From a bacterium (GTDB lineage: Bacteria; Ratteibacteria; UBA8468; B48-G9; JAFGKM01): 21,369 bases of DNA. The first letter of the stretch is position 1; every line of letters starts with the position of its first letter. The translations under genes and the position numbers were made by a program. Shown here piece after piece: positions 1-7,083 of the stretch. A model generated the notes under the pieces. The model was not told the origin of the DNA, did not search any database, and saw nothing but the letters and a program-made list of their open reading frames with translations. The stretch is from NCBI GenBank assembly GCA_029548585.1, contig JAKPNC010000006.1, positions 1-21,369 of the forward strand, read 5' to 3'.

Positions 1-2203
1 TTATGCCATATCCGGAGTATATTTTCCCAACCTTCCCGAGGTTCTTCCTGTCAACCTCTATAACGTAACCGGGAGACTCTGACAGGAGAGCGTAATCCAT
101 TCTCATCCTGCCTGCAAAATCCATGGAAAGTCTTATGCCAAGACCTTTCCTGCCAAGCGAAATCATCCTTGCCAGGGCCGCCGCAAGACCACCGTTTTCT
201 ATTACCGCCGAAGATAAGAGAAGCCCTTTGCCGGAAGCTTCAAGAGCCCCGTATTCCATGGCGCCTGCCTCAGACTGGGTTATCGAAGGCAGCTTACCTC
301 CGGATTTCCCGTTGACAGCCGCATACTCGGATCCCTTCATTTCCTCTTTCCTCCTGCCGGCAAGAAGCAGTACACTGCCTTTCTTTTTCAACCCGGTGGT
401 TACCGTTTTACGGCAATCTGAAATGTATCCGAAAACAGCCGGTATCAGGGATGGATCAACAGGTTCTTCCTTCCCGCCGCTTATATAAGTATTCTTCAGG
501 GAAACATTCCCGGCTACAACCGCCAGAGGATCCTTCTCCCCGTAAATGGGGATTCTGCACGCCTTGTTGAGGCCATCTATACCCGCAGAGAAACAATAGT
601 AGTGGACGGGATTGCCAGGATTCCCGTAATTGCACCCGTCTGCCGCCGCAACCGGTTTAAGTCCTGCGGCGGCCAGTTTGAGTCTTGCAGAGACCGTTGC
701 CAGGTATGCCTGTTCCGCCGGGGCGCCTTCCCTTCCATGCAAAGACTTGCCGCCGAAAACAAGAGCAATGCCGGTTTTACTCCATCTCTTATCTTTCATT
801 AGCGGCCTTATGACACAAACATCGGTCTCGTCAGGGCCGGTAAAGAGAAAGGGGGTTTTACCGGATTTCAATGCCCGGAATATATCCTGCCTTGAGTAAA
901 CGTTTGCGGATGATATGACCTTTAGAACCTCGCTTCCAATATCAGAAGGTTCGGGAAGATCCATTTTTGCCATCTTTTGCACGGGCGTCTTTGACGCGGG
1001 TTTATAGACAGGTGCATTTGTTATAAGACTCAAAGGGATGTCACAGTAGACGGTATTCTTATCCCTCATTATAAACCTGTCTCTTCCTATCACCTTGCCT
1101 ATCACCTCCGCCCTGCCCCCATATTTCTTGAAATCCTTATCCTTATTCAGGATATCCAGGATAACCTCTGTCGCCTTTTTCGAAGCGATTATCATGTTTC
1201 TTTCCTGGTCTTCCCCCACGGCAAGAGCGAGCGGGTGGACATTCATGCCACCTGGGACGGGAACCTTTTCCGTGTCAATATCTATGCCATATCCCCTCGC
1301 GGAAACCTGTTCGGCGGTGGAGCATGTCAGTCCGGCGGCTCCCATATCTTTGAGAGATATCTCAGACATCAGTTTCCTTGCGGCAAGGGCCTTTTTCACC
1401 TTTTCAAAAACATCGAAAGTGGCTTTTTCAAGCCTGGGGTTTGATCCAAACTCTATCTTTTTTGTCTTTCCTTCCTCGAACGCCTGAGAAGCAAAGGATG
1501 CCCCTCCCACCGCCGCGCCCGATGTGGGTTTGCCTATGTATATGAGATTATATCCCGAACCTTTCTTGGGAACCACGTTGGGGATAAGATCGCCTTTTTT
1601 GACTATCCCTATTGCTGAAACGTTCATGAGGCAATTGTGAGAAAAAATCGAGTCTTTGTATACATCAAGGGCAACCAGAGGTATGCCCATCGTCCCGCAG
1701 TAAGATGCCGCCCCTTCCGTAGATCCCTTCAATACGTCTTTGGAGCCGGCCCCGGTACCGGGCCCGTACCTCAGGGATGCTCCCACCCCCACGTTTTTCG
1801 CTCCCATAGCAAAGATATCCCTGAGAATGCCTCCGACTCCCGTTGCCGCCCCGTCAAAGGGATTTATCAGGGTGGGATGGTTGTGTGATTCTATCTTGAA
1901 AACGGCGCAGTAACCGGTATTCCCAATTTTAACCGCTCCCGCATCGCTATTTTCACTTTTTATCACGTAACTGTTTTCCCTGACGAGACTCTTAAGCTTC
2001 TGTTTTGAATTCTTGTAGGAACAGTGGTCGGACCACAGGCTGTCAAGTATGTATGCCTCGGTTAATGTCAGCGGTTTGCCTGCCCTTTTCTGGGCAGTCC
2101 TGAACTCAGAAAGAGTAAGTCCCCACGCGTTCTCCTTCTTAACCTTTTCGTACCCGGCTTCATCCATGCCGGCAAAATCAAATTCAGGATTGTCGTATAC
2201 CAT
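1..2203 (-). CDS. purL: Phosphoribosylformylglycinamidine synthase, PurL subunit/domain (C-terminus beyond window)
   Basis: Catalyses the ATP- and glutamine-dependent conversion of FGAR to FGAM, the fourth step of purine synthesis, in the cytoplasm. About 734 codons read leftwards and stay open at the window edge, so the protein is incomplete. Visible marks of the family are LWSDHCSYK near residues 56-64 (usually WSEHCSYK), the catalytic-histidine motif ESHNHPT near 105-111, then NPFDGAATGVGG and the glycine-rich dehydratase/AIRS-type core. In the second half the usual SAHDxSxGG motif reads SSAVIENGG, so this half is divergent. The start is ATG at 2203-2201, preceded by GGTGGAGG at a 5-base spacing. 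No glutaminase part is visible, so amide nitrogen would come from a separate PurQ (with PurS) or from a C-terminal part outside the window. It diverges from glnS. The family call is secure; the subunit type is less so. Confidence 0.95.
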   Translation of the reverse strand, partial: MVYDNPEFDFAGMDEAGYEKVKKENAWGLTLSEFRTAQKRAGKPLTLTEAYILDSLWSDHCSYKNSKQKLKSLVRENSYVIKSENSDAGAVKIGNTGYCAVFKIESHNHPTLINPFDGAATGVGGILRDIFAMGAKNVGVGASLRYGPGTGAGSKDVLKGSTEGAASYCGTMGIPLVALDVYKDSIFSHNCLMNVSAIGIVKKGDLIPNVVPKKGSGYNLIYIGKPTSGAAVGGASFASQAFEEGKTKKIEFGSNPRLEKATFDVFEKVKKALAARKLMSEISLKDMGAAGLTCSTAEQVSARGYGIDIDTEKVPVPGGMNVHPLALAVGEDQERNMIIASKKATEVILDILNKDKDFKKYGGRAEVIGKVIGRDRFIMRDKNTVYCDIPLSLITNAPVYKPASKTPVQKMAKMDLPEPSDIGSEVLKVISSANVYSRQDIFRALKSGKTPFLFTGPDETDVCVIRPLMKDKRWSKTGIALVFGGKSLHGREGAPAEQAYLATVSARLKLAAAGLKPVAAADGCNYGNPGNPVHYYCFSAGIDGLNKACRIPIYGEKDPLAVVAGNVSLKNTYISGGKEEPVDPSLIPAVFGYISDCRKTVTTGLKKKGSVLLLAGRRKEEMKGSEYAAVNGKSGGKLPSITQSEAGAMEYGALEASGKGLLLSSAVIENGGLAAALARMISLGRKGLGIRLSMDFAGRMRMDYALLSESPGYVIEVDRKNLGKVGKIYSGYGI

Positions 2204-2237
2204 TATATCCTCCACCTTTGTATGTTCAACGCATTAG

Positions 2238-2267
2238 ATTTTACTATAAACAATACGTAAAAATCAA
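2238..2267 (-). promoter_or_regulatory. Probable sigma70-type promoter of purL
   Basis: On the minus strand TTGATT (2267-2262) is followed after 18 bases by TAAAAT (2243-2238). It lies about 35 bases upstream of the purL start and has no competing match nearby. Assigned by sequence match only. Confidence 0.5.
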
Positions 2268-2286
2268 AATTCTTTTTCCCCGCTTT

Positions 2287-2316
2287 TTGACAAAAATTAC
2301 CTGTTTCAATTAGAAT
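2287..2316 (+). promoter_or_regulatory. Sigma70-type promoter of the glnS-ald-hydrolase operon
   Basis: A perfect TTGACA (2287-2292) stands 18 bases before TAGAAT (2311-2316), five of six matches to the -10 consensus. Transcription should begin near 2323, which leaves about 150 untranslated bases before glnS. Confidence 0.7.
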
Positions 2317-2378
2317 AGTGTATATATCTCAGGCATAAATTCTCCATGCCATGGTAAAAAAACGCATTTAAGGGCAGT

Positions 2379-2436
2379 GCATCCTCTTATCCCCGCCTGA
2401 TACGGCCATGAATCCGGAGTGGCTGGCGACGGATGC
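2379..2436 (+). promoter_or_regulatory. Possible structured 5' leader of glnS
   Basis: Nested complementary segments can form one long stem: GCATCC (2379-2384) with GGATGC (2431-2436), CGCC (2394-2397) with GGCG (2425-2428), and GGCCA (2404-2408) with TGGCT (2420-2424, one G-U pair). The apical loop contains the palindrome TCCGGA. It lies between the predicted transcription start and the glnS ribosome site AAGGA (2460-2464). No T-box or known riboswitch signature was recognised, so the role is unknown. Confidence 0.3.
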
Positions 2437-2471
2437 TTCTGCCTGTAAATTGAACAGACAAGGATTGACAC

Positions 2472-4136
2472 ATGAAAACAGATTTCGTAAGGGAAATAAT
2501 TAGGGAAGACCTTGAAAAAGGAATATATAAAAAAATCCACACGAGGTTTCCACCCGAACCAAACGGTTGTCTTCACATAGGACATGCAAAAGCCATATGC
2601 CTCAATTTCAGCCTGGCTGAAGAATTCCAGGGATTATGCAACCTCCGTTTTGACGATACAAATCCCGCCAGGGAAGAAACAGAGTACGTGGATTCCATAA
2701 AAGAGGATATACGGTGGCTCGGATTTCAATGGAACGGAAGCGAGTTATACGCATCAGACTATTTTGAGAAGCTTTATGAGTACGCGGTCATACTCATAAA
2801 AAAAGGCAGGGCGTACGTCTGCGACCTGAGCCCGGAAGAGATCAGGATTTACAGGGGCACCCTGACCGAACCCGGGAAAAACAGCCCTTTCAGAGAGAGA
2901 ACTGTTGAAGAAAACCTCCGGCTCTTCGCCGGGATGAGAGAGGGTAAGCATCCCGACGGATCAAAAGTCCTGCGGGCGAAAATAAACATGGCCTCACCGA
3001 ATCTCAACATGCGGGATCCCGTTATGTACCGCATACTTCGCAGTTTTCACCATCGCACGGGAAACAAGTGGTGCATTTATCCGACTTACGACTGGGCGCA
3101 CGGAGAATGTGATTCAATAGAAGGCATCACTCATTCCATATGCTCCCTCGAGTTCGAAGACCACAGGCCTCTCTATAACTGGTTCATAGAAGAACTCGGG
3201 ATACACCATTCCAGGCAGATAGAGTTTGCAAGGCTCAACCTTACCTACACCGTAATGAGCAAAAGGCGTCTTCTTGAACTCGTGAAAGGCGGATACGTGG
3301 AAGGATGGGATGATCCGCGGATGCCGACATTGTGCGGCATGAGGCGGAGAGGATATCCGCCGCAGGCCATACGAAACTTCTGCTCGGCCATAGGCGTGGC
3401 AAAGACTGACAGCACCGTTGACATATCCCTGCTGGAACATTTTGTAAGAGAAGAACTCAACATGAAGGCCTTGAGGGTCATGACGGTCCTGAATCCGTTA
3501 AAGGTCGTAATAGAAAATTACCCGGAAGGCAAAACCGAGCTCCTTGAAGCTGTAAATAACCCGGAAGATCCCTCTGCCGGAACAAGGGAGGTGCCATTCT
3601 CAAGGGAATTGTACATAGAGCGTGAAGATTTCATGGAAATTCCCGTTCCCAGGTTTTACAGGCTTTCTTTAGGAAAAGAGGTCAGGCTCAGGTACGCTTA
3701 TTTCATTAAATGCGAACGGGTGATAAAGGATTCTGAAGGCAACATCACGGAACTCAGGTGTACTTACGATCCTTCCACCAGGGGGGGGGACGCCCCGGAC
3801 GGGAGAAAGGTCAAGGCTACCATCCACTGGGTTTCCGCGCAGCATTCCGTGCCGGCGACGGTAAGGTTGTACGAACACCTTTTCACGAAGGAAAATCCCA
3901 TGGATTGCGCGGATGGAGAAAGCTTTTCCGACAATATAAACAGCGGATCTCTGAAGATCCTTGATAACTGCATGATGGAACCATCCCTTTCCAGGGTAAA
4001 ACCTGGAGACACATACCAGTTTGAAAGGTTGGGATACTTCTGCGCAGACAGGGATTCCGCATCCGGAAAAGCGGTTTTCAACAGGACAATAACGCTGAGA
4101 GATGCATGGGCCAGGATTCAAAAAACAGGCTCATAA
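2472..4136 (+). CDS. glnS: Glutaminyl-tRNA synthetase
   Basis: Cytoplasmic class I aminoacyl-tRNA synthetase that charges tRNA-Gln with glutamine using ATP. The 554-residue length is normal for bacterial GlnRS. The ATP-binding signature HIGH is at residues 35-38 after RFPPEPNG, and the KMSKS-type motif appears as VMSKR at 261-265. The family block YPTYDWAHGECDSIEGITH (204-221) is close to the standard GlnRS sequence. The rest is the anticodon-binding beta-barrel half, with RGGDAPDGRK at the usual place. Start is ATG with AAGGA seven bases upstream. It is first in a likely operon with ald, 11 bases downstream. The codons near 3780-3791 contain nine consecutive G, a site prone to slippage or assembly error; the frame as given encodes the expected family sequence. 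GlnRS is scattered among bacteria, many of which use the GatCAB route instead. Confidence 0.97.
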   Translation: MKTDFVREIIREDLEKGIYKKIHTRFPPEPNGCLHIGHAKAICLNFSLAEEFQGLCNLRFDDTNPAREETEYVDSIKEDIRWLGFQWNGSELYASDYFEKLYEYAVILIKKGRAYVCDLSPEEIRIYRGTLTEPGKNSPFRERTVEENLRLFAGMREGKHPDGSKVLRAKINMASPNLNMRDPVMYRILRSFHHRTGNKWCIYPTYDWAHGECDSIEGITHSICSLEFEDHRPLYNWFIEELGIHHSRQIEFARLNLTYTVMSKRRLLELVKGGYVEGWDDPRMPTLCGMRRRGYPPQAIRNFCSAIGVAKTDSTVDISLLEHFVREELNMKALRVMTVLNPLKVVIENYPEGKTELLEAVNNPEDPSAGTREVPFSRELYIEREDFMEIPVPRFYRLSLGKEVRLRYAYFIKCERVIKDSEGNITELRCTYDPSTRGGDAPDGRKVKATIHWVSAQHSVPATVRLYEHLFTKENPMDCADGESFSDNINSGSLKILDNCMMEPSLSRVKPGDTYQFERLGYFCADRDSASGKAVFNRTITLRDAWARIQKTGS

Positions 4137-4147
4137 AGGGAGGAAAG

Positions 4148-5218
4148 ATGTTTGTAGGAATACCGCGGGAGAAGAAGAACCACGAATACAGGGTTGGCGG
4201 TCTCCCTGAAACAGTCTCCATTCTCAGGGAAAAAGGACACAGGGTTCTGGTAGAAAGCGGCGCAGGTCAAGGGATAGGCATACAAGACAGGGACTACTCT
4301 GATGCAGGGGCGGAAATCTGCTCTTCGCCGGAAGACATATACTCAAAATGCCAGCTGGTTGTAAAGGTCAAAGAACCACTTCCTGAAGAGTACCCCATGC
4401 TCAGGGAAGAACAGATAATTTTCACATTTTTTCATTTCGCCTCTGACAAAAAAATGACAGAGATCCTTCTTTCAAAAAAGGTTCACTGTTTTGCATACGA
4501 ACTTGTCGAAGAAGAAGGAGCTTTCCCCATCCTTGCCCCCATGAGCGAGATCGCGGGAAGGCTTGCTCCTCAGCAGGGAGCAAAATACATAGAGAAAGAG
4601 TTCGGAGGCAAAGGCGTACTTCTCAGCGGAGGACTCGGTGCAAGAAAAGGCAGGGTTGTCGTAATAGGGGGAGGTATCGTAGGAATGAATGCCGCATCGA
4701 TCTCATGCGGAATGGGAGCGGAAGTCTCCATACTCGAGATTTCTCCTGCGAGGATAGAATACCTTGAAAACCTGTTCAAAGGAACCTGCAGGATACTCCA
4801 GGCAAACAGGGAGAACAAGGAGAATGAAATAAGAAAGGCTGACATAATAATAGGGGCCGTAATGATTCCAGGGAAGAAAGCCCCAACGGTCATTGGAAAG
4901 GAAGACCTCCTTAAAATTGAGGACGGCTCGGTACTCGTGGACGTGGCCATTGACCAGGGAGGATGTTTTGAGACAAGCCGGCCGACAAACCACAACCAGC
5001 CTATTTTCACCCTTGAAGGGGTTATTCATTACTGCGTTCCCAACATGCCCGGAGTAGTTCCGCGAACTTCGACTTATTCTCTTGTTGCCGCCGCTACACC
5101 TTACACAATCATGCTTGCGGATAAAGGAATTGATGCGCCGAAGAATAATATGCCTCTCTCCAGGGGGTACGCGATAGGAAACGGCAAAATCCTCAACAGC
5201 AATATCATCACACAATAA
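4148..5218 (+). CDS. ald: Alanine dehydrogenase (NAD+-dependent)
   Basis: Reversibly deaminates L-alanine to pyruvate, ammonium and NADH in the cytoplasm. The 356 residues match the family (about 370) with a slightly short C-terminus. Residues equivalent to those known from the Mycobacterium and Phormidium enzymes fall at almost the same numbers: Arg15 (HEYRV) and Lys75 (KVKEP) for substrate, His96 (FTFFHFAS) as catalytic base, the NAD-binding GGGIVG at 174-179, and Asp269 in VDVAIDQGG. The C-terminal block NMPGVVPRTSTYSL is also typical. I chose ATG 4148, not the upstream in-frame ATG at 4106, because AGGGAGGA immediately precedes 4148 and because 4106 would lie inside glnS and add an unconserved 14-residue tail. 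It follows glnS by 11 bases, so co-transcription is likely. Confidence 0.96.
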   Translation: MFVGIPREKKNHEYRVGGLPETVSILREKGHRVLVESGAGQGIGIQDRDYSDAGAEICSSPEDIYSKCQLVVKVKEPLPEEYPMLREEQIIFTFFHFASDKKMTEILLSKKVHCFAYELVEEEGAFPILAPMSEIAGRLAPQQGAKYIEKEFGGKGVLLSGGLGARKGRVVVIGGGIVGMNAASISCGMGAEVSILEISPARIEYLENLFKGTCRILQANRENKENEIRKADIIIGAVMIPGKKAPTVIGKEDLLKIEDGSVLVDVAIDQGGCFETSRPTNHNQPIFTLEGVIHYCVPNMPGVVPRTSTYSLVAAATPYTIMLADKGIDAPKNNMPLSRGYAIGNGKILNSNIITQ

Positions 5219-5265
5219 TAACGGCTGATAAGTTTGAGTAAAGGAATATAAAAGAAGCTATAGCC

Positions 5266-5283
5266 TATGGCACACGGGCCATA
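5266..5283 (+). other. Small hairpin next to the hydrolase ribosome site
   Basis: TATGGC (5266-5271) and GCCATA (5278-5283) form a perfect 6-bp stem with a 6-base loop. It ends just before the weak ribosome site AAAGGG (5285-5290) of the next gene. It lacks a U-tract, so it is not a normal terminator. It may modulate translation of the downstream gene, or be chance. Confidence 0.3.
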
Positions 5284-5297
5284 AAAAGGGTTGCTGT

Positions 5298-6371
5298 ATG
5301 AAAATGCATGAGGGTGAATATACCAGCTCCATCGACAAAAACCTGAAACTGACGGCCGAATTTCATATCCCCCCGGATCCCAGACCACTATGCCTCTTTT
5401 TTCATGGATGGCACATGACAGCGGCATCCGCGAGGACTTCGGGTTTTATACAACCTCTCCTTGAACACTTTTTTCTCGTGAACGTTGATATGAGGGGAAG
5501 GAGCAAAAGTTCCGGACATCCAGATTCATCCGGACACGAGCTTATTGACGGCCTTGACGGCCTGGAATACGCAAGGGAAAACTGGAAGGACAGGATTTCT
5601 CCCGACGGGTTGTACGCGGTGGGAGGTTCCGGTGGAGGAGGGAACGTTCTTTCCCTTGCAGGCAAGGCTCCGGATATCTTCAGCGCAGCGGTATCGTGGG
5701 CAGGCATGAGCGATTACGCGGTCTGGTACCGGGACGATATAAGAGGCCGGTACCGGGATGAGATGGAAGATAAAAAGTGGATAGGAGGAAATCCCGGCAC
5801 GAACCCTGAAGGATACCGTTCGAGAAGCGGTTTATCCGTGGTGGAAAACGTTTTAACGCGCCTTCTGGTCATACACGGAAGAAAAGATGTTTCCGTTCCT
5901 GTCATATCAACCGAGCTGTACGAAGCCCGCATCAGGGAGCTTGAAAAGTCCAACATCACGGTACATTACAACGACAAGGGCCATTCCTCCATTGAATGGC
6001 CTCTTGCCATGGAACACCTCCTGAAAAATAAAAGGCAACCCCAAATCCCACGGTTTGGAAGATTCCTGGTGCACAGTTTCCTGGCACTCCGTTCTTTCTG
6101 GATTATCCTTGAAAATCCTTCGGACATGGGGTATTCAGACTATTCTCTCGACAGTGAAGGGAACCTGCAAAGCCTCTCTTTCCACCTGGCCTACAGCCAC
6201 GGGGATATCAATCAATACCTGGTCAGGCTCTTTACCTGCGGAAAAAAGGTAGAGATCACAGACGGATCGGGCAACAAGATTGACTGTGTATGCTGCGCTC
6301 CCGGGACCAAAAAATATAATGATTTTTCGTTCAGGTGCAAAGGCGATTTTACCCTCCAGGTTACCGGATAA
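5298..6371 (+). CDS. Alpha/beta hydrolase (prolyl oligopeptidase/esterase-like) with extra C-terminal domain
   Basis: A 357-residue serine hydrolase without signal peptide, so probably cytoplasmic. The oxyanion region is FFHGWH (34-39). The nucleophile elbow GGSGGGG places the catalytic serine at 111. The acid is probably Asp197 (HGRKDVSVP) and the base His229 (DKGHSS), giving a complete triad in the order of S9-type peptidases and related esterases. Residues about 250-357 form an additional segment (rich in aromatic residues, then a short beta-rich tail with three cysteines) that I do not recognise. The start ATG has only a weak AAAGGG site; an in-frame ATG two codons later is possible. It lies 79 bases after ald with no terminator visible, so it may be the last operon gene. 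The substrate cannot be deduced. Confidence 0.85.
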   Translation: MKMHEGEYTSSIDKNLKLTAEFHIPPDPRPLCLFFHGWHMTAASARTSGFIQPLLEHFFLVNVDMRGRSKSSGHPDSSGHELIDGLDGLEYARENWKDRISPDGLYAVGGSGGGGNVLSLAGKAPDIFSAAVSWAGMSDYAVWYRDDIRGRYRDEMEDKKWIGGNPGTNPEGYRSRSGLSVVENVLTRLLVIHGRKDVSVPVISTELYEARIRELEKSNITVHYNDKGHSSIEWPLAMEHLLKNKRQPQIPRFGRFLVHSFLALRSFWIILENPSDMGYSDYSLDSEGNLQSLSFHLAYSHGDINQYLVRLFTCGKKVEITDGSGNKIDCVCCAPGTKKYNDFSFRCKGDFTLQVTG

Positions 6372-6450
6372 GCTCATGGGCATAAAATCTCCCCTGCAAG
6401 ACCCCGGACCTGCAAATCCCATTCAGGACGGTTAAGCCCACCACCGGGAG

Positions 6451-6480
6451 TTGACCTTCCCGCTTAAAAGAGTATATAAT
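6451..6480 (+). promoter_or_regulatory. Probable sigma70 promoter for tRNA-Thr
   Basis: TTGACC (6451-6456), 18-base spacer, perfect TATAAT (6475-6480). Transcription would start near 6487, about 120 bases before the tRNA, implying a leader removed by tRNA processing. The stretch 6372-6605 otherwise shows no supportable gene and no clear terminator for the preceding hydrolase. Confidence 0.6.
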
Positions 6481-6605
6481 ATATGCCGTGGTAAGATTTT
6501 AGACACAGGGTATCAGAAACGTCATGATGAGTTTCCGTATGGCAGGCATTTACTTAAGAATGTTATTGATAATTCCGTGGTTTTCTAATATCTGACAAGT
6601 TAAAC

Positions 6606-6677
6606 GCCACCTTAGCTCAGTGGTAGAGCAGGGCACTTGTAATGCTCAGGTCCGCGGTTCAAGTCCGCGAGGTGGCT
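6606..6677 (+). tRNA. tRNA-Thr (anticodon TGT)
   Basis: A full cloverleaf folds from the sequence: 7-bp acceptor stem GCCACCT/AGGTGGC, D arm GCTC-AGTGGTA-GAGC, anticodon stem GGGCA/TGCTC (one G-U) around loop CTTGTAA with anticodon TGT (decodes ACA), 5-base variable loop, T stem CGCGG/CCGCG around TTCAAGT, discriminator T6677. No CCA is encoded. Eight T residues follow at 6679-6686 and probably help terminate transcription. Its 3' part is duplicated downstream at 6805. Confidence 0.97.
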
Positions 6678-6679
6678 CT
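6647..6679 (+). repeat. Direct repeat copy 1 (3' end of tRNA-Thr), att-like
   Basis: These 33 bases (variable loop, T arm, 3' acceptor strand and two following bases) recur without mismatch at 6805-6837. A duplicated tRNA 3' end in direct orientation is the usual footprint of tyrosine-recombinase integration into a tRNA gene. This copy completes the functional tRNA. Confidence 0.8.
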
Positions 6680-6686
6680 TTTTTTT
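6679..6686 (+). terminator. T8 tract directly behind the tRNA
   Basis: Eight T residues begin two bases after the acceptor stem. The GC-rich T arm and acceptor stem of the tRNA could serve as the hairpin part of an intrinsic terminator; no other hairpin lies directly before the tract. Confidence 0.45.
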
Positions 6687-6718
6687 ATTCGTGGACGCAA
6701 GCGGACCTGAAAAAGGGT

Positions 6719-6738
6719 ATGGGAAAAGATTTTCCCAT
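6719..6738. repeat. Perfect 9-bp hairpin (ATGGGAAAA/TTTTCCCAT)
   Basis: ATGGGAAAA at 6719-6727 and TTTTCCCAT at 6730-6738 are exact complements separated by two bases; in RNA the loop would open to at least four. It lies between the two tRNA 3'-end copies and is not followed by a T-tract. Confidence 0.7.
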
Positions 6739-6763
6739 GCATTCGGTTTTGGGAAGGGGAATA

Positions 6764-6791
6764 TTAAGGGGAAGGTAGCTCTTCCCCTTAA
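6764..6791. repeat. Perfect 11-bp hairpin (TTAAGGGGAAG/CTTCCCCTTAA)
   Basis: Arms at 6764-6774 and 6781-6791 match over all eleven positions around the loop GTAGCT. This is the strongest short palindrome in the window. It lies 13 bases before the second tRNA-end copy and has no T-tract on either side. Confidence 0.8.
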
Positions 6792-6946
6792 GGAGCGTAA
6801 GCGACAGGTCCGCGGTTCAAGTCCGCGAGGTGGCTCTCTACAATATCAACGCTCTCCGCTATTTTTGTCTCCTGGTCTTTTTCCTCAGGCGTCCGTAACG
6901 AATCTGTCAGATTTTCAAAACTATTGATCCGCCTCTTTTCCCGCTT
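6788..6946 (-). pseudogene. Open minus-strand frame running into the att-like copy; possible gene remnant
   Basis: From an upstream stop (6949-6947) the frame is open for 52 codons and ends at TAA 6790-6788, but it has no ATG and no ribosome site. Its first part is rich in Glu, Lys, Asp and Thr (for example TPEEKDQETKIAESVDIV), which looks protein-like. Its last part is antisense tRNA, SHLADLNRGP, a sequence often seen in spurious antisense-tRNA frames. If real, it would be the 3' end of a gene whose terminus overlaps an attachment site, as some integrase genes do. No integrase motif is visible. Confidence 0.2.
6805..6837 (+). repeat. Direct repeat copy 2 (displaced tRNA-Thr 3' end), att-like
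   Basis: Exact 33-base copy of 6647-6679, offset by 158 bp and in the same orientation. The D and anticodon arms are missing, so this copy cannot be a tRNA. It stands where the displaced end of a tRNA-integrated element would be, but an element of about 158 bp could only be a deletion relic. No third copy was noticed in the window. Confidence 0.8.
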
Positions 6947-6989
6947 TTAATTATGCTATTACCAAGCTGTTATAGATTGGCATGTTTTT

Positions 6990-7018
6990 TTGACACAATC
7001 CTGAAGATGTAATATGCT
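6990..7018 (+). promoter_or_regulatory. Promoter candidate 1 for the GH42-like gene
   Basis: TTGACA (6990-6995), 17-base spacer, TATGCT (7013-7018). The ten bases TTGACACAAT recur before the PIG-L gene at 17391-17400. Confidence 0.5.
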
Positions 7019-7055
7019 TGATATTATTTATCTTAACTCATTAAAATAAATTGCT

Positions 7056-7083
7056 TTGACATTGCTGACGTTGAACTTAAATT
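7056..7083 (+). promoter_or_regulatory. Promoter candidate 2 for the GH42-like gene
   Basis: TTGACA (7056-7061), 16-base spacer, TAAATT (7078-7083), about 65 bases before the start codon. The ten bases TGCTTTGACA at 7052-7061 also recur at 17387-17396. Confidence 0.45.

Larger units (their letters stand above)
6701..6813. repeat. Palindrome-rich segment with 9-bp terminal inverted repeats
   Basis: GCGGACCTG (6701-6709) is the exact reverse complement of CAGGTCCGC at 6805-6813, the first nine bases of the second tRNA-end copy. Between them sit two perfect hairpins. As RNA or single-stranded DNA the segment could form an outer stem enclosing two stem-loops. It may be a relic of a mobile element or a small structured RNA; nothing in it matches a family I know. 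Confidence 0.45.

Noticed and set aside
123..1487. Plus-strand frames across the purL region (123-488, 630-899, 1095-1487)
   Set aside because: All are antisense to PurL, whose motifs are unambiguous.
2323..2471. T-box leader before glnS
   Set aside because: No T-box sequence and no terminator/antiterminator pair was found.
3669..4121. 150-codon minus-strand frame within glnS
   Set aside because: It is a shadow of a fully recognised synthetase gene and shows no motif or ribosome site. The same holds for the other opposite-strand frames within glnS, ald, the GH42-like gene and the lyase-like gene.
4106..4147. Upstream in-frame ATG for ald, overlapping glnS
   Set aside because: It adds a 14-residue tail not found in the family; the real start at 4148 has AGGGAGGA directly before it, and the known catalytic residues then fall at their standard numbers.
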